Made by a program: the position numbers and the translations under genes
NCBI RefSeq assembly: GCF_001305575.3
Contig: NZ_CP012373.2
Span: forward strand, 1-64,000
Reading direction: 5' to 3'
Length of the DNA: 64,000 bases
Origin: Beggiatoa leptomitoformis
GTDB lineage: Bacteria > Pseudomonadota > Gammaproteobacteria > Beggiatoales > Beggiatoaceae
In this document: one piece after another, positions 14,828-23,690 of the stretch
Layout: every line of letters begins with the position of its first letter
Position numbering within the stretch: position 1 is the first letter of the stretch
The notes under the pieces: model-generated
Databases searched by the model: none
Seen by the model: the letters and a program-made list of their open reading frames with translations, nothing else
What the model was told of the DNA's origin: nothing

Positions 14828-17800
14828 TTAAAGCGGTTGTTTTGATAACTCTTTCACAAGTTTAACGGTTTCTATGCTCACGGTGACGATTTTACGGACT
14901 AAGCGGATTATGTATTGTTCATCGTCTAGGTTGTTCGGGTCGTTGGTAATGCCGCTGCGCTTGTCGGTGCTGACTTGGTACTGGTCAATTATCCAATCTA
15001 GCGCACTTCGGTTGCCTAAGCGGTATTCTAAAGCCTCTGCGGGGATTCCCTTTAATGTCAGGCTTTCATTGTAAATTATCGCGGTCTTGTCTTTGTTAAA
15101 CTTCATCTTTTCGACACGGTAATCAAGCCTATCAGGGCAGTCGATTTCTAACTCGTATTCGGCTTGGGTTTCGTAGTTTAAATGCAGTTCTGCCAGTTGT
15201 TTGCCTATCCGACTAATTGCCCAAAAATCGCTTAATAACGGGATTCTCGGCAGTTCTCGCTTGAGGTTGGCTTGATAGGTTTCTCGGTAGCCTTCATGGT
15301 GCAAAACACCATAAATATAATGGAATATATCCCATTTATTCAGGCTTTCATCTTGGTAGTGTTCTTGATAATGCGTTAATGCCCAGTCGGTTATGTTTTC
15401 CGTTTTTGTGCCGTCTTCAGCGTAAACATAGAAAGGGAAACATTGCGTTTTTTCTAAACTGTCTAAGCAAAGGATTATTTTAACAATTAAAGAGTGAAAC
15501 GGTTTATTACTACCTACGCCACTTAAGCAAACTACCTGATTTTCTTTCTCAGTTTCTGGAGTGGGGAAAATAGAGGAAAATTGCCCACGTCTATCTATTA
15601 ATAAGTTATCAAAATATAAAAACACTTTAGTAAATGGGCGATAAATTGCGGGTCTAATTTTGTTGTTTTCAAACTCTGTAAAACTGCTTCGGCTTAGATG
15701 TAACTTTAATGTACTGCTCCAACTAATTTTTTTATCATCATAATTAACAAAGTTATCGATGAACCCTTCTAACTCTTTTCCTTTTGGTTTCGATGTTAAA
15801 CAAGAATATTTAGAAACCTGTTCATTATAAGTATCAATGCTTAACTGCATGTTTTTAGCGAGTTCAACAGAGTTAAAGTTATAAGCCCATGTATCTCTGT
15901 TTGTTGCAACGCCAAGGCTATAAATCTTAAAAACAACCCCTTTTGCGTGGCTTTCTGTTGCTTTTCCTTCTTTTGAAGCTATGGGTATGAATGTATCAAA
16001 ATTTACTGTTAAACAATTTGTTATCCAATTATTTTTTGTGTCTGGTATCACTTTTTGCCAGTCAACCTTTACATAGTTATCTGTATTTTCCAAATACTCA
16101 AATTTTTGAACTTTCCGCCATAATTCCTCTAAACGAGCGTGATAAATTTCTGTTTCTGTCGTTAAAGCGTCGTTTTTCACTAAAAAAGCAATGCTAACGC
16201 CTACTTGAATACCAAAAACATTATGTGTTGTGCCTGATAGCTTCGGGTTTTTTCTAACGTTTCCGCCTAAATCTAATATATAGATTTTATTGAAATCTTT
16301 GGCTAAATGCTTACGCATTCCATCAGTCGATACCGTTTCCAAAAATCCGTTATTAGTGACAAAAGCAATAACGCCATTTTCCCGCCCTGCAAGTCGTTCC
16401 GTTGCCCATGCAAAGGCTTTGATATACGCATCAGAGAGTGATTTTTTTAAAGTCGCTTTGGAATCTTTCGCATAAGTTTCTGCAATAATTGTATCGAGAT
16501 GTGGATATCTACGATTTTTATTATTATCGTTTTCATCCTGTTGCCCTATGTTATAAGGCGGGTTTCCTAAAATAACGAAAATAGGTGACTCTTTCTGTCT
16601 TCTCACCCGTTCTGTGTTCTCTGGCACACTGAAGCCTAAGCCATATTGCTTCCCTTCTAGCATTTCAAACGTATCAACTAAACAAATACCTTGAAATGGC
16701 TCGTATTTGCCCGTTTTTTCATAGTAGGCGTGTTCTATGTTCATGCTTGCTACGTAGTAAGGTAACAACATAATCTCATTACAATGCAATGATTTCTTGT
16801 ACTTATCCTCTAAACTAAGCGGGTTAATTTCCTGCATGACTCGCAATAAAAAATTACCTGTGCCTGTGAACGGGTCGAGAATGTGAACGTCGGGGCTTGA
16901 TAGGGTTTTATCGAACTCACGCTTTAAAATCTCTTGAACCGAATTCACCATAAAATCGACAATCGGTTGGGGGGTGTAAACAATGCCGTGGGTGTCCGCA
17001 ACCTTAACCGCGAATCCCTGAAAAAAGTTTTCGTAAACAGCGTTTAAGAAATCCTGTTTTCGGCTGTATGAGTGGATTGTACTGGCGGTTTCTTCTATAG
17101 CGACATAGAAGCGGTCGAGACTTTTTAGAAATTCTTTGCGACTGAAGGATTTAACCGTTAAGGCTTGTATAACTTTCTCAATTTCATGAGCAATGATATT
17201 TTTATTGGTAAAATCAGAATTATCAAAGATGGTTCTAAATAGACGCTCGGTTAATAGATGCTGAACCAACATTTCCACAACAGCATCGGGCGATAAGCTA
17301 GGGTTAATAGATTCACGACAAATATTTGAAAAGTCATCAAAAGCGAGAATAAAGGCTTTGTTTGTCTTTAATTCGCTATTGATAATTTTTACTAAAGACT
17401 TGCCTAGCTCGCCTACTTTGTCCTTGAACGCCTCAATAGCCTCTTCCCACTGCGCATAAACGGGCGGTTTATAACCTAAAAACAACTCTAAAACCGTGAT
17501 TAAATTCTCAGGATTATCTAAAGACTCCTCAAAAGCTAAAACGCCATGCTGATACAAAATCACATAATCAGGACTTTGAAACAAAATATTATCCTTTGGG
17601 TATCCATCCTTAAACTTCTTTTCGACCTCCTTCTTCAACTTATCCTTAGAATCCTTCGCCTCCCAAATCCCATAAAGCAAGACATTCGTTTGCTTATCGA
17701 CAATAGCCCCGTCCGCACGCAATGGCTTTCGTCCGTCCCGCTTAATCGAAAACTGTTCGACTAAATCCAACAAAGGAAACTGACCTAAACAATGACGTAA

Positions 17801-17920
17801 CAAATTCGCAAAATACGGTGCTACAGCCCCTTCATTATTTTGTAGATTCTCATGCAACGATTTAATTTTAGAATAGAACTCTTTAACAACTTTACTATCG
17901 GGCTTCAAGGATAAAGACAT
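14828..17920 (-). CDS. Type IIG / ISP-like restriction-modification enzyme
   Basis: 1030 aa. The N-terminus carries a PD-(D/E)XK-type nuclease signature: RADGAIVD (about residue 72) and YGIWEAK (about 86-92). The methyltransferase has motif I ILDPFTGTGNFLLRV (about 350) and motif IV NPPYN (about 453), so N6-adenine methylation is expected. The C-terminal part (YIYGVLHHEGYRE...PLLSDFW) matches the coupler/specificity region of type ISP enzymes. There is no helicase domain. One polypeptide could therefore cut and methylate. It is leftward cargo of element A. Confidence 0.85.
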   Translation of the reverse strand: MSLSLKPDSKVVKEFYSKIKSLHENLQNNEGAVAPYFANLLRHCLGQFPLLDLVEQFSIKRDGRKPLRADGAIVDKQTNVLLYGIWEAKDSKDKLKKEVEKKFKDGYPKDNILFQSPDYVILYQHGVLAFEESLDNPENLITVLELFLGYKPPVYAQWEEAIEAFKDKVGELGKSLVKIINSELKTNKAFILAFDDFSNICRESINPSLSPDAVVEMLVQHLLTERLFRTIFDNSDFTNKNIIAHEIEKVIQALTVKSFSRKEFLKSLDRFYVAIEETASTIHSYSRKQDFLNAVYENFFQGFAVKVADTHGIVYTPQPIVDFMVNSVQEILKREFDKTLSSPDVHILDPFTGTGNFLLRVMQEINPLSLEDKYKKSLHCNEIMLLPYYVASMNIEHAYYEKTGKYEPFQGICLVDTFEMLEGKQYGLGFSVPENTERVRRQKESPIFVILGNPPYNIGQQDENDNNKNRRYPHLDTIIAETYAKDSKATLKKSLSDAYIKAFAWATERLAGRENGVIAFVTNNGFLETVSTDGMRKHLAKDFNKIYILDLGGNVRKNPKLSGTTHNVFGIQVGVSIAFLVKNDALTTETEIYHARLEELWRKVQKFEYLENTDNYVKVDWQKVIPDTKNNWITNCLTVNFDTFIPIASKEGKATESHAKGVVFKIYSLGVATNRDTWAYNFNSVELAKNMQLSIDTYNEQVSKYSCLTSKPKGKELEGFIDNFVNYDDKKISWSSTLKLHLSRSSFTEFENNKIRPAIYRPFTKVFLYFDNLLIDRRGQFSSIFPTPETEKENQVVCLSGVGSNKPFHSLIVKIILCLDSLEKTQCFPFYVYAEDGTKTENITDWALTHYQEHYQDESLNKWDIFHYIYGVLHHEGYRETYQANLKRELPRIPLLSDFWAISRIGKQLAELHLNYETQAEYELEIDCPDRLDYRVEKMKFNKDKTAIIYNESLTLKGIPAEALEYRLGNRSALDWIIDQYQVSTDKRSGITNDPNNLDDEQYIIRLVRKIVTVSIETVKLVKELSKQPL

Positions 17921-17940
17921 AGTGAAGAACTCACAACGAG

Positions 17941-17995
17941 AAAAAGACCGCTTATAATCACATAAATCAACAAGATTACAAAGCAGTAGAATGAA
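17941..17995 (-). repeat. Promoter-bearing direct repeat, copy 1
   Basis: About 55 nt nearly repeated at 19093-19147 (AAAAAGACCGCTTATAATCA then ACATAAA). Read leftward it has TTGTAA, 18 nt, TTATAA, a plausible sigma-70 promoter for the restriction-modification gene. The two copies flank the endA-like gene and its terminator. Confidence 0.6.
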
Positions 17996-17997
17996 AT

Positions 17998-18040
17998 AAG
18001 GCTTTATTTTGACTTATTACATAAGCCAAGACAAAGCCTT
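17998..18040 (-). terminator. Terminator after the EndA-like gene
   Basis: Stem AAGGCTTT (17998-18005) with AAAGCCTT (18033-18040), with an inner TTGACTTAT/ATAAGCCAA pairing. It lies 17 nt past the stop of the EndA-like gene. Confidence 0.65.
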
Positions 18041-18057
18041 TAGATGAGAAAAACTAT

Positions 18058-19041
18058 TTACTTACAAATGGACGCACAAGGAATACCATCGCCATCTTTA
18101 TCTAAAGACATGTTTTTACAAACAGTAAGATGATATTTAGCCTCTTCACAACTAGCCATCTGTCCACATGTTTTTTTAGTAGAACAATTAAAACCTGCTT
18201 TATTTAAAGCCGATTCATCATCATTGTCATCGTCTTCATCATCGTTCAGAACGGCTGTTGTGGTTGCATCTTCACCGACTAATGAACTATCTAGTTCGTT
18301 GCTATTATCAGCAATAAAAGGATTAAGATTTCCCTGTATTTCAGCAATACGTTTATTTCTTTCTATCTCCCAAGCATCGACAGGGTCTTGTTTATTCCAA
18401 GCGGTATAAAGCTGTACATCTTGGTCAGACAACCTAAAACCATAAGTTGCTGACATATAAAACATGGTTCTGGCAATATTGCCTTTTACAGCATCAGGTG
18501 GCTCCGCTCTTCTTATTGATTCGTCAATTTTGATTTCACACTTCCCATATTCTTCTTCAGCATTGGGAATCATTCCCCAGTTGAAATTGCTACGGTCTCC
18601 ATTCACCTCGCCAATAGCAGGGTATAAATTATGTAAATCATTATGAGCGGTTTCAAATAACGGGTCTTTCATCTCACAACATTTGCGCCCTGTAATTCCA
18701 GAACCGCATACATTCTGAGGTTCTCGCCAACACACTCTAAAATTTCCAAATTGAGCGGCAGGGAAAACATGTTCCGCTTCGACTCTTTTAGCCCGCGCTT
18801 CATTTTTACGAAAAGCGTATCCACAGCTTTTTAAGTCAATCTGGTTTTTACTATCAAAGTTACAACCACAATAAAATGTTTTGCGCTCGCTATCCTGTTT
18901 GTAAATTTTATACAGATTCTTCTTTGCTTGGGAAAAACTCCCCGCAGGATGGGGAGGTAAAGGCAACTTATTAATTACTTCTTTCGCATGAACATCAAAT
19001 ATCATTAAACATAATGATATTACTAATAATATTCTAGGCAT
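18058..19041 (-). CDS. Exported endonuclease I (EndA-like) with C-terminal Excalibur domain
   Basis: 327 aa from the ATG at 19041 (AGGAG upstream; a GTG at 19080 is less likely). A signal peptide (MPRILLVISLCLMIFDVHA) is followed by the endonuclease I fold: VEAEHVFPA, NDLHNLYPAIGEVN and RSNFNWG. An acidic linker (DDEDDDNDDE) leads to a cysteine-rich Excalibur calcium-binding motif (DKDGDGIPC). Periplasmic or secreted nonspecific nuclease is expected. Flanked by direct repeats, so it looks like an inserted cassette. Confidence 0.85.
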   Translation of the reverse strand: MPRILLVISLCLMIFDVHAKEVINKLPLPPHPAGSFSQAKKNLYKIYKQDSERKTFYCGCNFDSKNQIDLKSCGYAFRKNEARAKRVEAEHVFPAAQFGNFRVCWREPQNVCGSGITGRKCCEMKDPLFETAHNDLHNLYPAIGEVNGDRSNFNWGMIPNAEEEYGKCEIKIDESIRRAEPPDAVKGNIARTMFYMSATYGFRLSDQDVQLYTAWNKQDPVDAWEIERNKRIAEIQGNLNPFIADNSNELDSSLVGEDATTTAVLNDDEDDDNDDESALNKAGFNCSTKKTCGQMASCEEAKYHLTVCKNMSLDKDGDGIPCASICK

Positions 19042-19092
19042 AACCGTATTTTCTCCTCTGATAAAAAAATTTATACCCACCTATTGCGGTAA

Positions 19093-19147
19093 AAAAAGAC
19101 CGCTTATAATCACATAAACGCGGAAAATTACAAAGTAGTTGAATGAA
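19093..19147 (-). repeat. Promoter-bearing direct repeat, copy 2
   Basis: Matches 17941-17995. Leftward TTGTAA, 18 nt, TTATAA forms the likely promoter of the EndA-like gene. Confidence 0.6.
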
Positions 19148-19328
19148 CAACACAATTTTAAAAACGACAAATAACCTTAGATTTTTGATTAAAGAACCTA
19201 AAAAAACGAATTTTCGGTATAATAGACGAGAAGAACAAAGAAGGGAAAAGAGAAGAAATCAGAGAATTCTGATTTTTTAAAAAACGAAGCGAATTTGAGG
19301 GGAAATAACGTTTAAAAAGTGTCCCAAA
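19148..19328. other. Right terminal sequence of element A
   Basis: No gene seen. The part at about 19183-19247 (GAACCTAAAAAAACGAATTT then TATAATAGACGAGAAGAACA) resembles 38185-38228, which I take as the right end of element B. A GAATTC-centred dyad (AGAGAATTCT) lies near 19260-19270. Confidence 0.4.
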
Positions 19329-19374
19329 ACTCATAATGCTGAGGTCGGTGGTTCAACTCCACTCATAGCCACCA
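19329..19374 (+). other. 3' fragment of tRNA-Met(CAT): attachment-site scar
   Basis: The fragment starts in the anticodon loop (ACTCATAATGCTG), then has the variable region, the T-arm GGTGGTTCAACTCCACT, the acceptor 3' strand CATAGCC, A and CCA. The 5' half of the tRNA is missing and replaced by unrelated sequence. Tyrosine-integrase elements that use tRNA genes leave exactly such 3' fragments, with crossover often in the anticodon loop. An integrase starts the next element 220 nt away. Confidence 0.85.
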
Positions 19375-19593
19375 TTCATTCGCATCTCCTTGTTTCTCCA
19401 TTGGCATTTTTAACCCTTTTTCCCACTCACAAAAAACACCCTTCCAACGTCAAAGCCTGAGATAGCTTTAATCACTGATTTACCTAAACTTTACTTGTTT
19501 TTATCCAGACTTAGAAAAATGTTGAAAATGTTGAAATCGTCATTTCAACTCACTTATTCTAAAATGATAGGCATTAACCAAACTAAGCACTGA

Positions 19594-20568
19594 TTAACCC
19601 TTGCTTTGAAAGAAAAACCCCTCAAACAACACTTCTAAACTCGTTACTGTTTCCTGTAAAACAGCCGTCTGCAAGTGCGCATAACGCTCTGTCACATACA
19701 CATTACTGTGTCCTAATACCTCACCAATATGTTTTAAAGATTTCCCCTGAATCGCTAACCATGACGCAAACGTATGGCGTAAGGTGTGAGGCGTACAATC
19801 CACAATTCCCGCTAACCGACAAACACTCGCAAAACTGCGCTTAATATCCCGAATCGCCCGCCCCTCAATCTGAAATACAAACCGTCCATTTCTACACCGC
19901 TGCAATTCAGACAAAGCAAACAAAGCAATCTGATTTAAAGGCACGGTTCGGGGCTTCCCTGATTTTGTTTTGTGCAAGCGTAAACTCTGTGTATCCCGAT
20001 TAAACTGTGTCCACGACAAAGTTAATAACTCCTGTTTACGCATACCCGTATTAATCGCCAACAGAATAAACAACCAAAGATAAGGGGCTTTCTCATGAAA
20101 ACGGGCTTTCTCAATCAATCGCCGTGCTTCTTCTTGTGTTAAATAACGCTCTTTAGCGGGACTTTGTGCAGGCTTCTGATTCAAGGTTGGATTGTTTAAC
20201 CGCCATTCCCACTGTCGCACCGCATAATTAATGGCAGACCCCAACACGGCTAATTCCCGTCTAATCGTAGAATCCGACACATGAGAACGGCGATAACGGA
20301 TATAATCCCCCACATCCTGCCGATTCAAAGACTCAATTGTTTTAGACCTAAAGAAAAACGCAAGATTATGTAAACAAGACATATCCCGAGAAATATCGAC
20401 ATTCACCCGCTTCCCGTGCTTAATCTTGCCTAACGTCCCAACTTCCGCCAAATACAACCGACAGAACTCAGCAAAACTATGTTCTATCTGCTTAGTCGCA
20501 ATAAACGCCACGACCTCATCCATTAATTCGCTAGGAATTTCCACGCTATAGGTTGGTTTATAAAGCAT
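19594..20568 (-). CDS. Tyrosine recombinase (integrase) of element B
   Basis: 324 aa. A SAM-like N-terminal core-binding domain is followed by the catalytic domain with R177 (NTGMRKQELL), K202 (LHKTKSGKPR), H261/R264 (HTLRHTFASW), H287 (LGHSN) and Y296 (ERYAHL). All catalytic residues are present. It points toward the tRNA scar. It starts right after the stop of the upstream gene. A broken copy of the same gene lies at 38229-38495. Confidence 0.95.
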   Translation of the reverse strand: MLYKPTYSVEIPSELMDEVVAFIATKQIEHSFAEFCRLYLAEVGTLGKIKHGKRVNVDISRDMSCLHNLAFFFRSKTIESLNRQDVGDYIRYRRSHVSDSTIRRELAVLGSAINYAVRQWEWRLNNPTLNQKPAQSPAKERYLTQEEARRLIEKARFHEKAPYLWLFILLAINTGMRKQELLTLSWTQFNRDTQSLRLHKTKSGKPRTVPLNQIALFALSELQRCRNGRFVFQIEGRAIRDIKRSFASVCRLAGIVDCTPHTLRHTFASWLAIQGKSLKHIGEVLGHSNVYVTERYAHLQTAVLQETVTSLEVLFEGFFFQSKG

Positions 20569-21393
20569 TTATACTTCCCGCTCTCTTAAACGACTCAATG
20601 CAATTTCCTCTTTGTAGTACTTATTACCATTACCATCCAGCGTATAACTGATAATTACCCCGTTATCTGTAAACTCTTCAATCCAACAACATTTACATAT
20701 ATGGTTATTCTTATCTATGAAGTCATACATTCGGTCTACGTGGAATCCGCCCTTAGTTTTGACCTTCTCCATCGATACCTGCTCTATATACGCTTTCAAC
20801 GCTTCTACTTGCTCACTAATTGCATTCATTTTTAAATGAATATTATCTAGTGCATCCTGTTGAGTATGTTGTAAACTTCTAGTTCTTAAGATAAGATTTA
20901 ACCCATTAACGGCTCCAAGCCATTCTCCCTTATTTATCGCTAGCTCCACCGCTTGAGCTTTCACTGTGGGGTCTATACGCTCCTCAGCAATCACTGCCTG
21001 CACCGCCTTAGCCGTAACAGGTTCATTCCTACTTGTTACCGCTTGCCACACTTCCCGCTGTTTCTCAGGAGATAAACCGACTAACGGTCTTATCTGTGCC
21101 TCGTTCTCAGGTAACTTGTTACCAACTGGATACAGATTCTTTACAACTGCACTGGCATTAATCAAACGGTGCGCATGTTGGCGGTGCATCTCCCACTCTT
21201 CAACACAATACGCATCAAAACTCTTATAGCCCTTTAACTTATACAATCGGTTATCCCGAATCTCTGCTAATGCGTTCCCTACCCGATAAAACGCCTTCAA
21301 CTCTTTGGCTATCGTTGTTTCTAATTCCTCTAAACGGCTATCCATTTCCGTTTTAATTGCCTTTCCACCTACCCAGTCAATCTGCTCTAACAT
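20569..21393 (-). CDS. ParB/DUF3102-like DNA-binding protein
   Basis: 274 aa from the ATG at 21393 (GGAG upstream). The N-terminal half follows the pattern of phage/plasmid proteins with ALAEIRDNRLYK, a Y-x-SFDAYCVEEWEMHRQHAHR segment and NEAQIRPLVGLSPEKQREVW. These contain a helix-turn-helix related to ParB-like proteins. A coiled-coil segment (about 180-215) and a CxCC motif (HICKCCW) follow. It directly precedes the integrase, so it may act in excision or maintenance. Confidence 0.6.
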   Translation of the reverse strand: MLEQIDWVGGKAIKTEMDSRLEELETTIAKELKAFYRVGNALAEIRDNRLYKLKGYKSFDAYCVEEWEMHRQHAHRLINASAVVKNLYPVGNKLPENEAQIRPLVGLSPEKQREVWQAVTSRNEPVTAKAVQAVIAEERIDPTVKAQAVELAINKGEWLGAVNGLNLILRTRSLQHTQQDALDNIHLKMNAISEQVEALKAYIEQVSMEKVKTKGGFHVDRMYDFIDKNNHICKCCWIEEFTDNGVIISYTLDGNGNKYYKEEIALSRLREREV

Positions 21394-21649
21394 GTTGTTC
21401 TCCATTCGCTCTTCTCATGACACTATTAAAATTTCCCGTCATTTTTAGACTTTCGAACACACTTTTTTCAAGAGAAGATAAATAATCCTTCATTTCTTTC
21501 AGCGTCATGTCATTAAATGACAAATTGCAGGCTAAACTTGTTACAACGACTATTTTTAACGCTTCGAGTGGGTCAAACTCATCTTCATTATTTAGATGAC
21601 GAGAGATTACGTCATCTATTTCATTCGCTACATGTTCCGCAATAATCAT
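21377..21649 (-). CDS. Small acidic helical protein, element B
   Basis: 90 aa from the ATG at 21649 (GGGGAAGAAC upstream). It overlaps the next gene by 17 nt. No family recognised. It is part of the leftward operon leading to the integrase. Confidence 0.6.
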   Translation of the reverse strand: MIIAEHVANEIDDVISRHLNNEDEFDPLEALKIVVVTSLACNLSFNDMTLKEMKDYLSSLEKSVFESLKMTGNFNSVMRRANGEQHVRAD

Positions 21650-21690
21650 GTTCTTCCCCAAAAAAAATGCGCCCAATAGGGCGCGGTTAA

Positions 21691-22251
21691 TTAGTCTTCT
21701 CTTAAGGATTTTTTGCCGACTTTCAAATGTCTGTCAAGCCTATTAAGCTCTACATATCCTACACTTGCATCATTCCCATTAATAACCCTGTGTATCCCTA
21801 CAAGCTCGCCTTCAGCTTCGTAAGACTTTGAATCTGTTCTTTGCAGTCTTACGGTATAACCGATAATATTTTCACGACTTTCATTAAGTACGTCTATAAA
21901 CTCCTGTTTTATCCTAACCCCTTGGTTTGTTGTTTGGCGGAAATATGCCCGCACTATGTAACTGCCAAAATATCCTTCTGGTCGTTGATAGATGTGTAAT
22001 TTATGTGTGTATTCGTACCATGCTTTATTTACAGGGTCGTCATACACGCCTAAATCATTTAATTGCTTGTTTAACGTTTGTATTATGCCGTAATACTCGC
22101 ATAAAATTTTTTGTGTTTTCTCTCTTCCTATAAGAACATTACAGGCATTAAAAGCACCAACAAAATAGTTATTCAATCCCTCAACGCCTAACCTATTAAA
22201 GCGCCATTGTTGAACGGCTACATCAAACACCGCTGTTATATTTTTGCTCAT
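21691..22251 (-). CDS. Hypothetical protein (186 aa), element B
   Basis: A soluble-looking protein starting MSKNITAVFDVAVQQWRFNR. The ATG overlaps the stop of the upstream membrane-protein gene by 4 nt. No family recognised. Confidence 0.65.
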   Translation of the reverse strand: MSKNITAVFDVAVQQWRFNRLGVEGLNNYFVGAFNACNVLIGREKTQKILCEYYGIIQTLNKQLNDLGVYDDPVNKAWYEYTHKLHIYQRPEGYFGSYIVRAYFRQTTNQGVRIKQEFIDVLNESRENIIGYTVRLQRTDSKSYEAEGELVGIHRVINGNDASVGYVELNRLDRHLKVGKKSLRED

Positions 22252-23486
22252 GCTTTTTTACCCTGCTTCAACGTACCGCGATAACTCACCCGTGCTTTTT
22301 CGCTACACGTTGGGCAACGTACTTGCTGATACGCCTTTACTACAAACTCATTGCCACATTCGACACAATGATCTTTTTTCCCGACACGTCCCTTGCTGGC
22401 AATGCCACTGAGTTCTGAAGGCACAAATTCAACGCCTTCTATTACCAGCTGGTTATTTACCAGCTCGTTTACCAGCTGGTTACTTACCAGCTCGTCTACC
22501 GGCTGGTTATTTACCAGCTCGTCTACCGGCTGGTTACTTTTTTTTTCATCAACAGGTAGGAACAACTCTATTTCGTCATCGTCTTCATAACGTGGCAATT
22601 GTTGATATTGAGGTCGTGTATTGACTTGATAACCCGCGCGGGTGTTTTGATAGGTTGCAACTGACAACTTAGAACCCAACAGCAGAACGAATGCGGTTAA
22701 AACTTCATAAGCAACCGCAGAAAAAGCGAGGAAAAAAGATTGCATCAGTGAGGGATTGAAAGACATTAAACGGGCTTGGGTGATGAATAAGGGGTGTACC
22801 ATGCTATCGGTGTCCTTTATCATCCCTGCGGATTGCATGGCACTTAAGGCTAGGCTTTTGGAGTTAATCGCTCCTTGATATTGTTGAAAGGCAGTTAATG
22901 AAGTGACAACCGTTTGTAAGGCTTTTTCTTGTTCGCTTATTTGAGCCTTAAGCGGGTTAATGCAGTTCTTAAAGAAGTTTGCAGGACAAGCCGATAAACT
23001 CGTGTTCAAATTGTTTAATTCACTTTCCAGTGTATTCTTCTGAACGGTTAAAGCCTCAACGTCTAGGCTCGCATATTGGCTTAAGGTTTCGAGTTTGCCG
23101 TTTGCTTGTTCAAGGTCACTTTTAGCAACCTGAGAAGCTAGGCTATTTCTAGCGGTTTCCTGTTCGTAATGCGCTTGTGAATTCGCCATAAAGCCTAGAT
23201 GTGTCTGAGTGCCAATAGCAAAACACACCGTAAACCAAATAAGCCAAGCGACAATGGCAAGTGAGCCGTGACCTGCACGCCCTAAGTGATGACTAGCAAC
23301 GGGTAAAACACCACTGAGTAGCGAAAAGAAAAAACCGAATAAGCCATAAATAACTTTTTCTAAGAGCGTGACGGCAAAAGATTGGTACAGGTAAATTGCG
23401 GTTAAAATACCCACTAATAACATGCAGATACCGATAACATTTAAAGCGGGTGCGATTGAAGATTGGGCGGGGTTGTGATTATTCAT
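22248..23486 (-). CDS. Membrane/coiled-coil protein with C-terminal zinc ribbon
   Basis: 412 aa from the ATG at 23486 (GGGGAACACG upstream). About three N-terminal membrane helices (residues 10-110) precede a coiled coil (about 115-200), another helix near 255-275, a repeat region (VDELVNNQP-type units, about 310-350) and a C-terminal C-x2-C...C-x2-C ribbon (CVECGNEF, CPTCSEK). It is the element B counterpart of the partial gene at 1-536. Function unknown; a membrane-anchored nucleic-acid or protein binder is possible. Confidence 0.7.
   Translation of the reverse strand: MNNHNPAQSSIAPALNVIGICMLLVGILTAIYLYQSFAVTLLEKVIYGLFGFFFSLLSGVLPVASHHLGRAGHGSLAIVAWLIWFTVCFAIGTQTHLGFMANSQAHYEQETARNSLASQVAKSDLEQANGKLETLSQYASLDVEALTVQKNTLESELNNLNTSLSACPANFFKNCINPLKAQISEQEKALQTVVTSLTAFQQYQGAINSKSLALSAMQSAGMIKDTDSMVHPLFITQARLMSFNPSLMQSFFLAFSAVAYEVLTAFVLLLGSKLSVATYQNTRAGYQVNTRPQYQQLPRYEDDDEIELFLPVDEKKSNQPVDELVNNQPVDELVSNQLVNELVNNQLVIEGVEFVPSELSGIASKGRVGKKDHCVECGNEFVVKAYQQVRCPTCSEKARVSYRGTLKQGKKA
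22440..22540. repeat. In-frame minisatellite, units of about 30 nt
   Basis: Repeats of ACCAGCTGGTTA(T/C)TTACCAG and ACCAGCTCGT(T/C)TACC encode four copies of (N/S)NQ(P/L)V(D/N)ELV in the membrane protein. The units are in frame and imperfect. Length variation between strains is likely. Confidence 0.7.
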
Positions 23487-23551
23487 CGTGTTCCCCATTG
23501 AATGCTTGCACTGTATGGATTAACATTAGCGTTGTCCTGATTAGTTGTATG

Positions 23552-23582
23552 CCCTAAGCAATGCTCGTTACATCGCTTAGGG
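23552..23582. promoter_or_regulatory. Conserved hairpin, copy in element B
   Basis: Arms CCCTAAGCAATG and CATCGCTTAGGG are identical to those at 566-595; the loop differs. Located 66 nt upstream of the membrane-protein start at 23486. Confidence 0.6.
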
Positions 23583-23673
23583 TTGTTGGTTTAAAAAGCG
23601 GGTTTAGTTTTTTGTAGCGTTCCGTGAATACTTCCTGAGCTAACGCCTCTCCACGCTGGGGCGGTGTCTTCAT
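23554..23673 (-). CDS. Possible 39-aa peptide
   Basis: Codes for MKTPPQRGEALAQEVFTERY plus 19 residues. It has no clear ribosome-binding site and its end overlaps the conserved hairpin. Composition looks protein-like, but there is no counterpart in element A. Confidence 0.25.
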   Translation of the reverse strand: MKTPPQRGEALAQEVFTERYKKLNPLFKPTTLSDVTSIA

Positions 23674-23690
23674 TATTGCAGTGCATGTGT

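Noticed and set aside
19329-19374. Functional tRNA gene
   Set aside because: The 5' half (acceptor 5' strand, D-arm, 5' anticodon stem) is absent, so it cannot fold into a tRNA.
22440-22540. Repeats considered as a CRISPR array
   Set aside because: Units are contiguous, imperfect and in frame within a coding gene, with no spacers. No CRISPR array was seen in the window.
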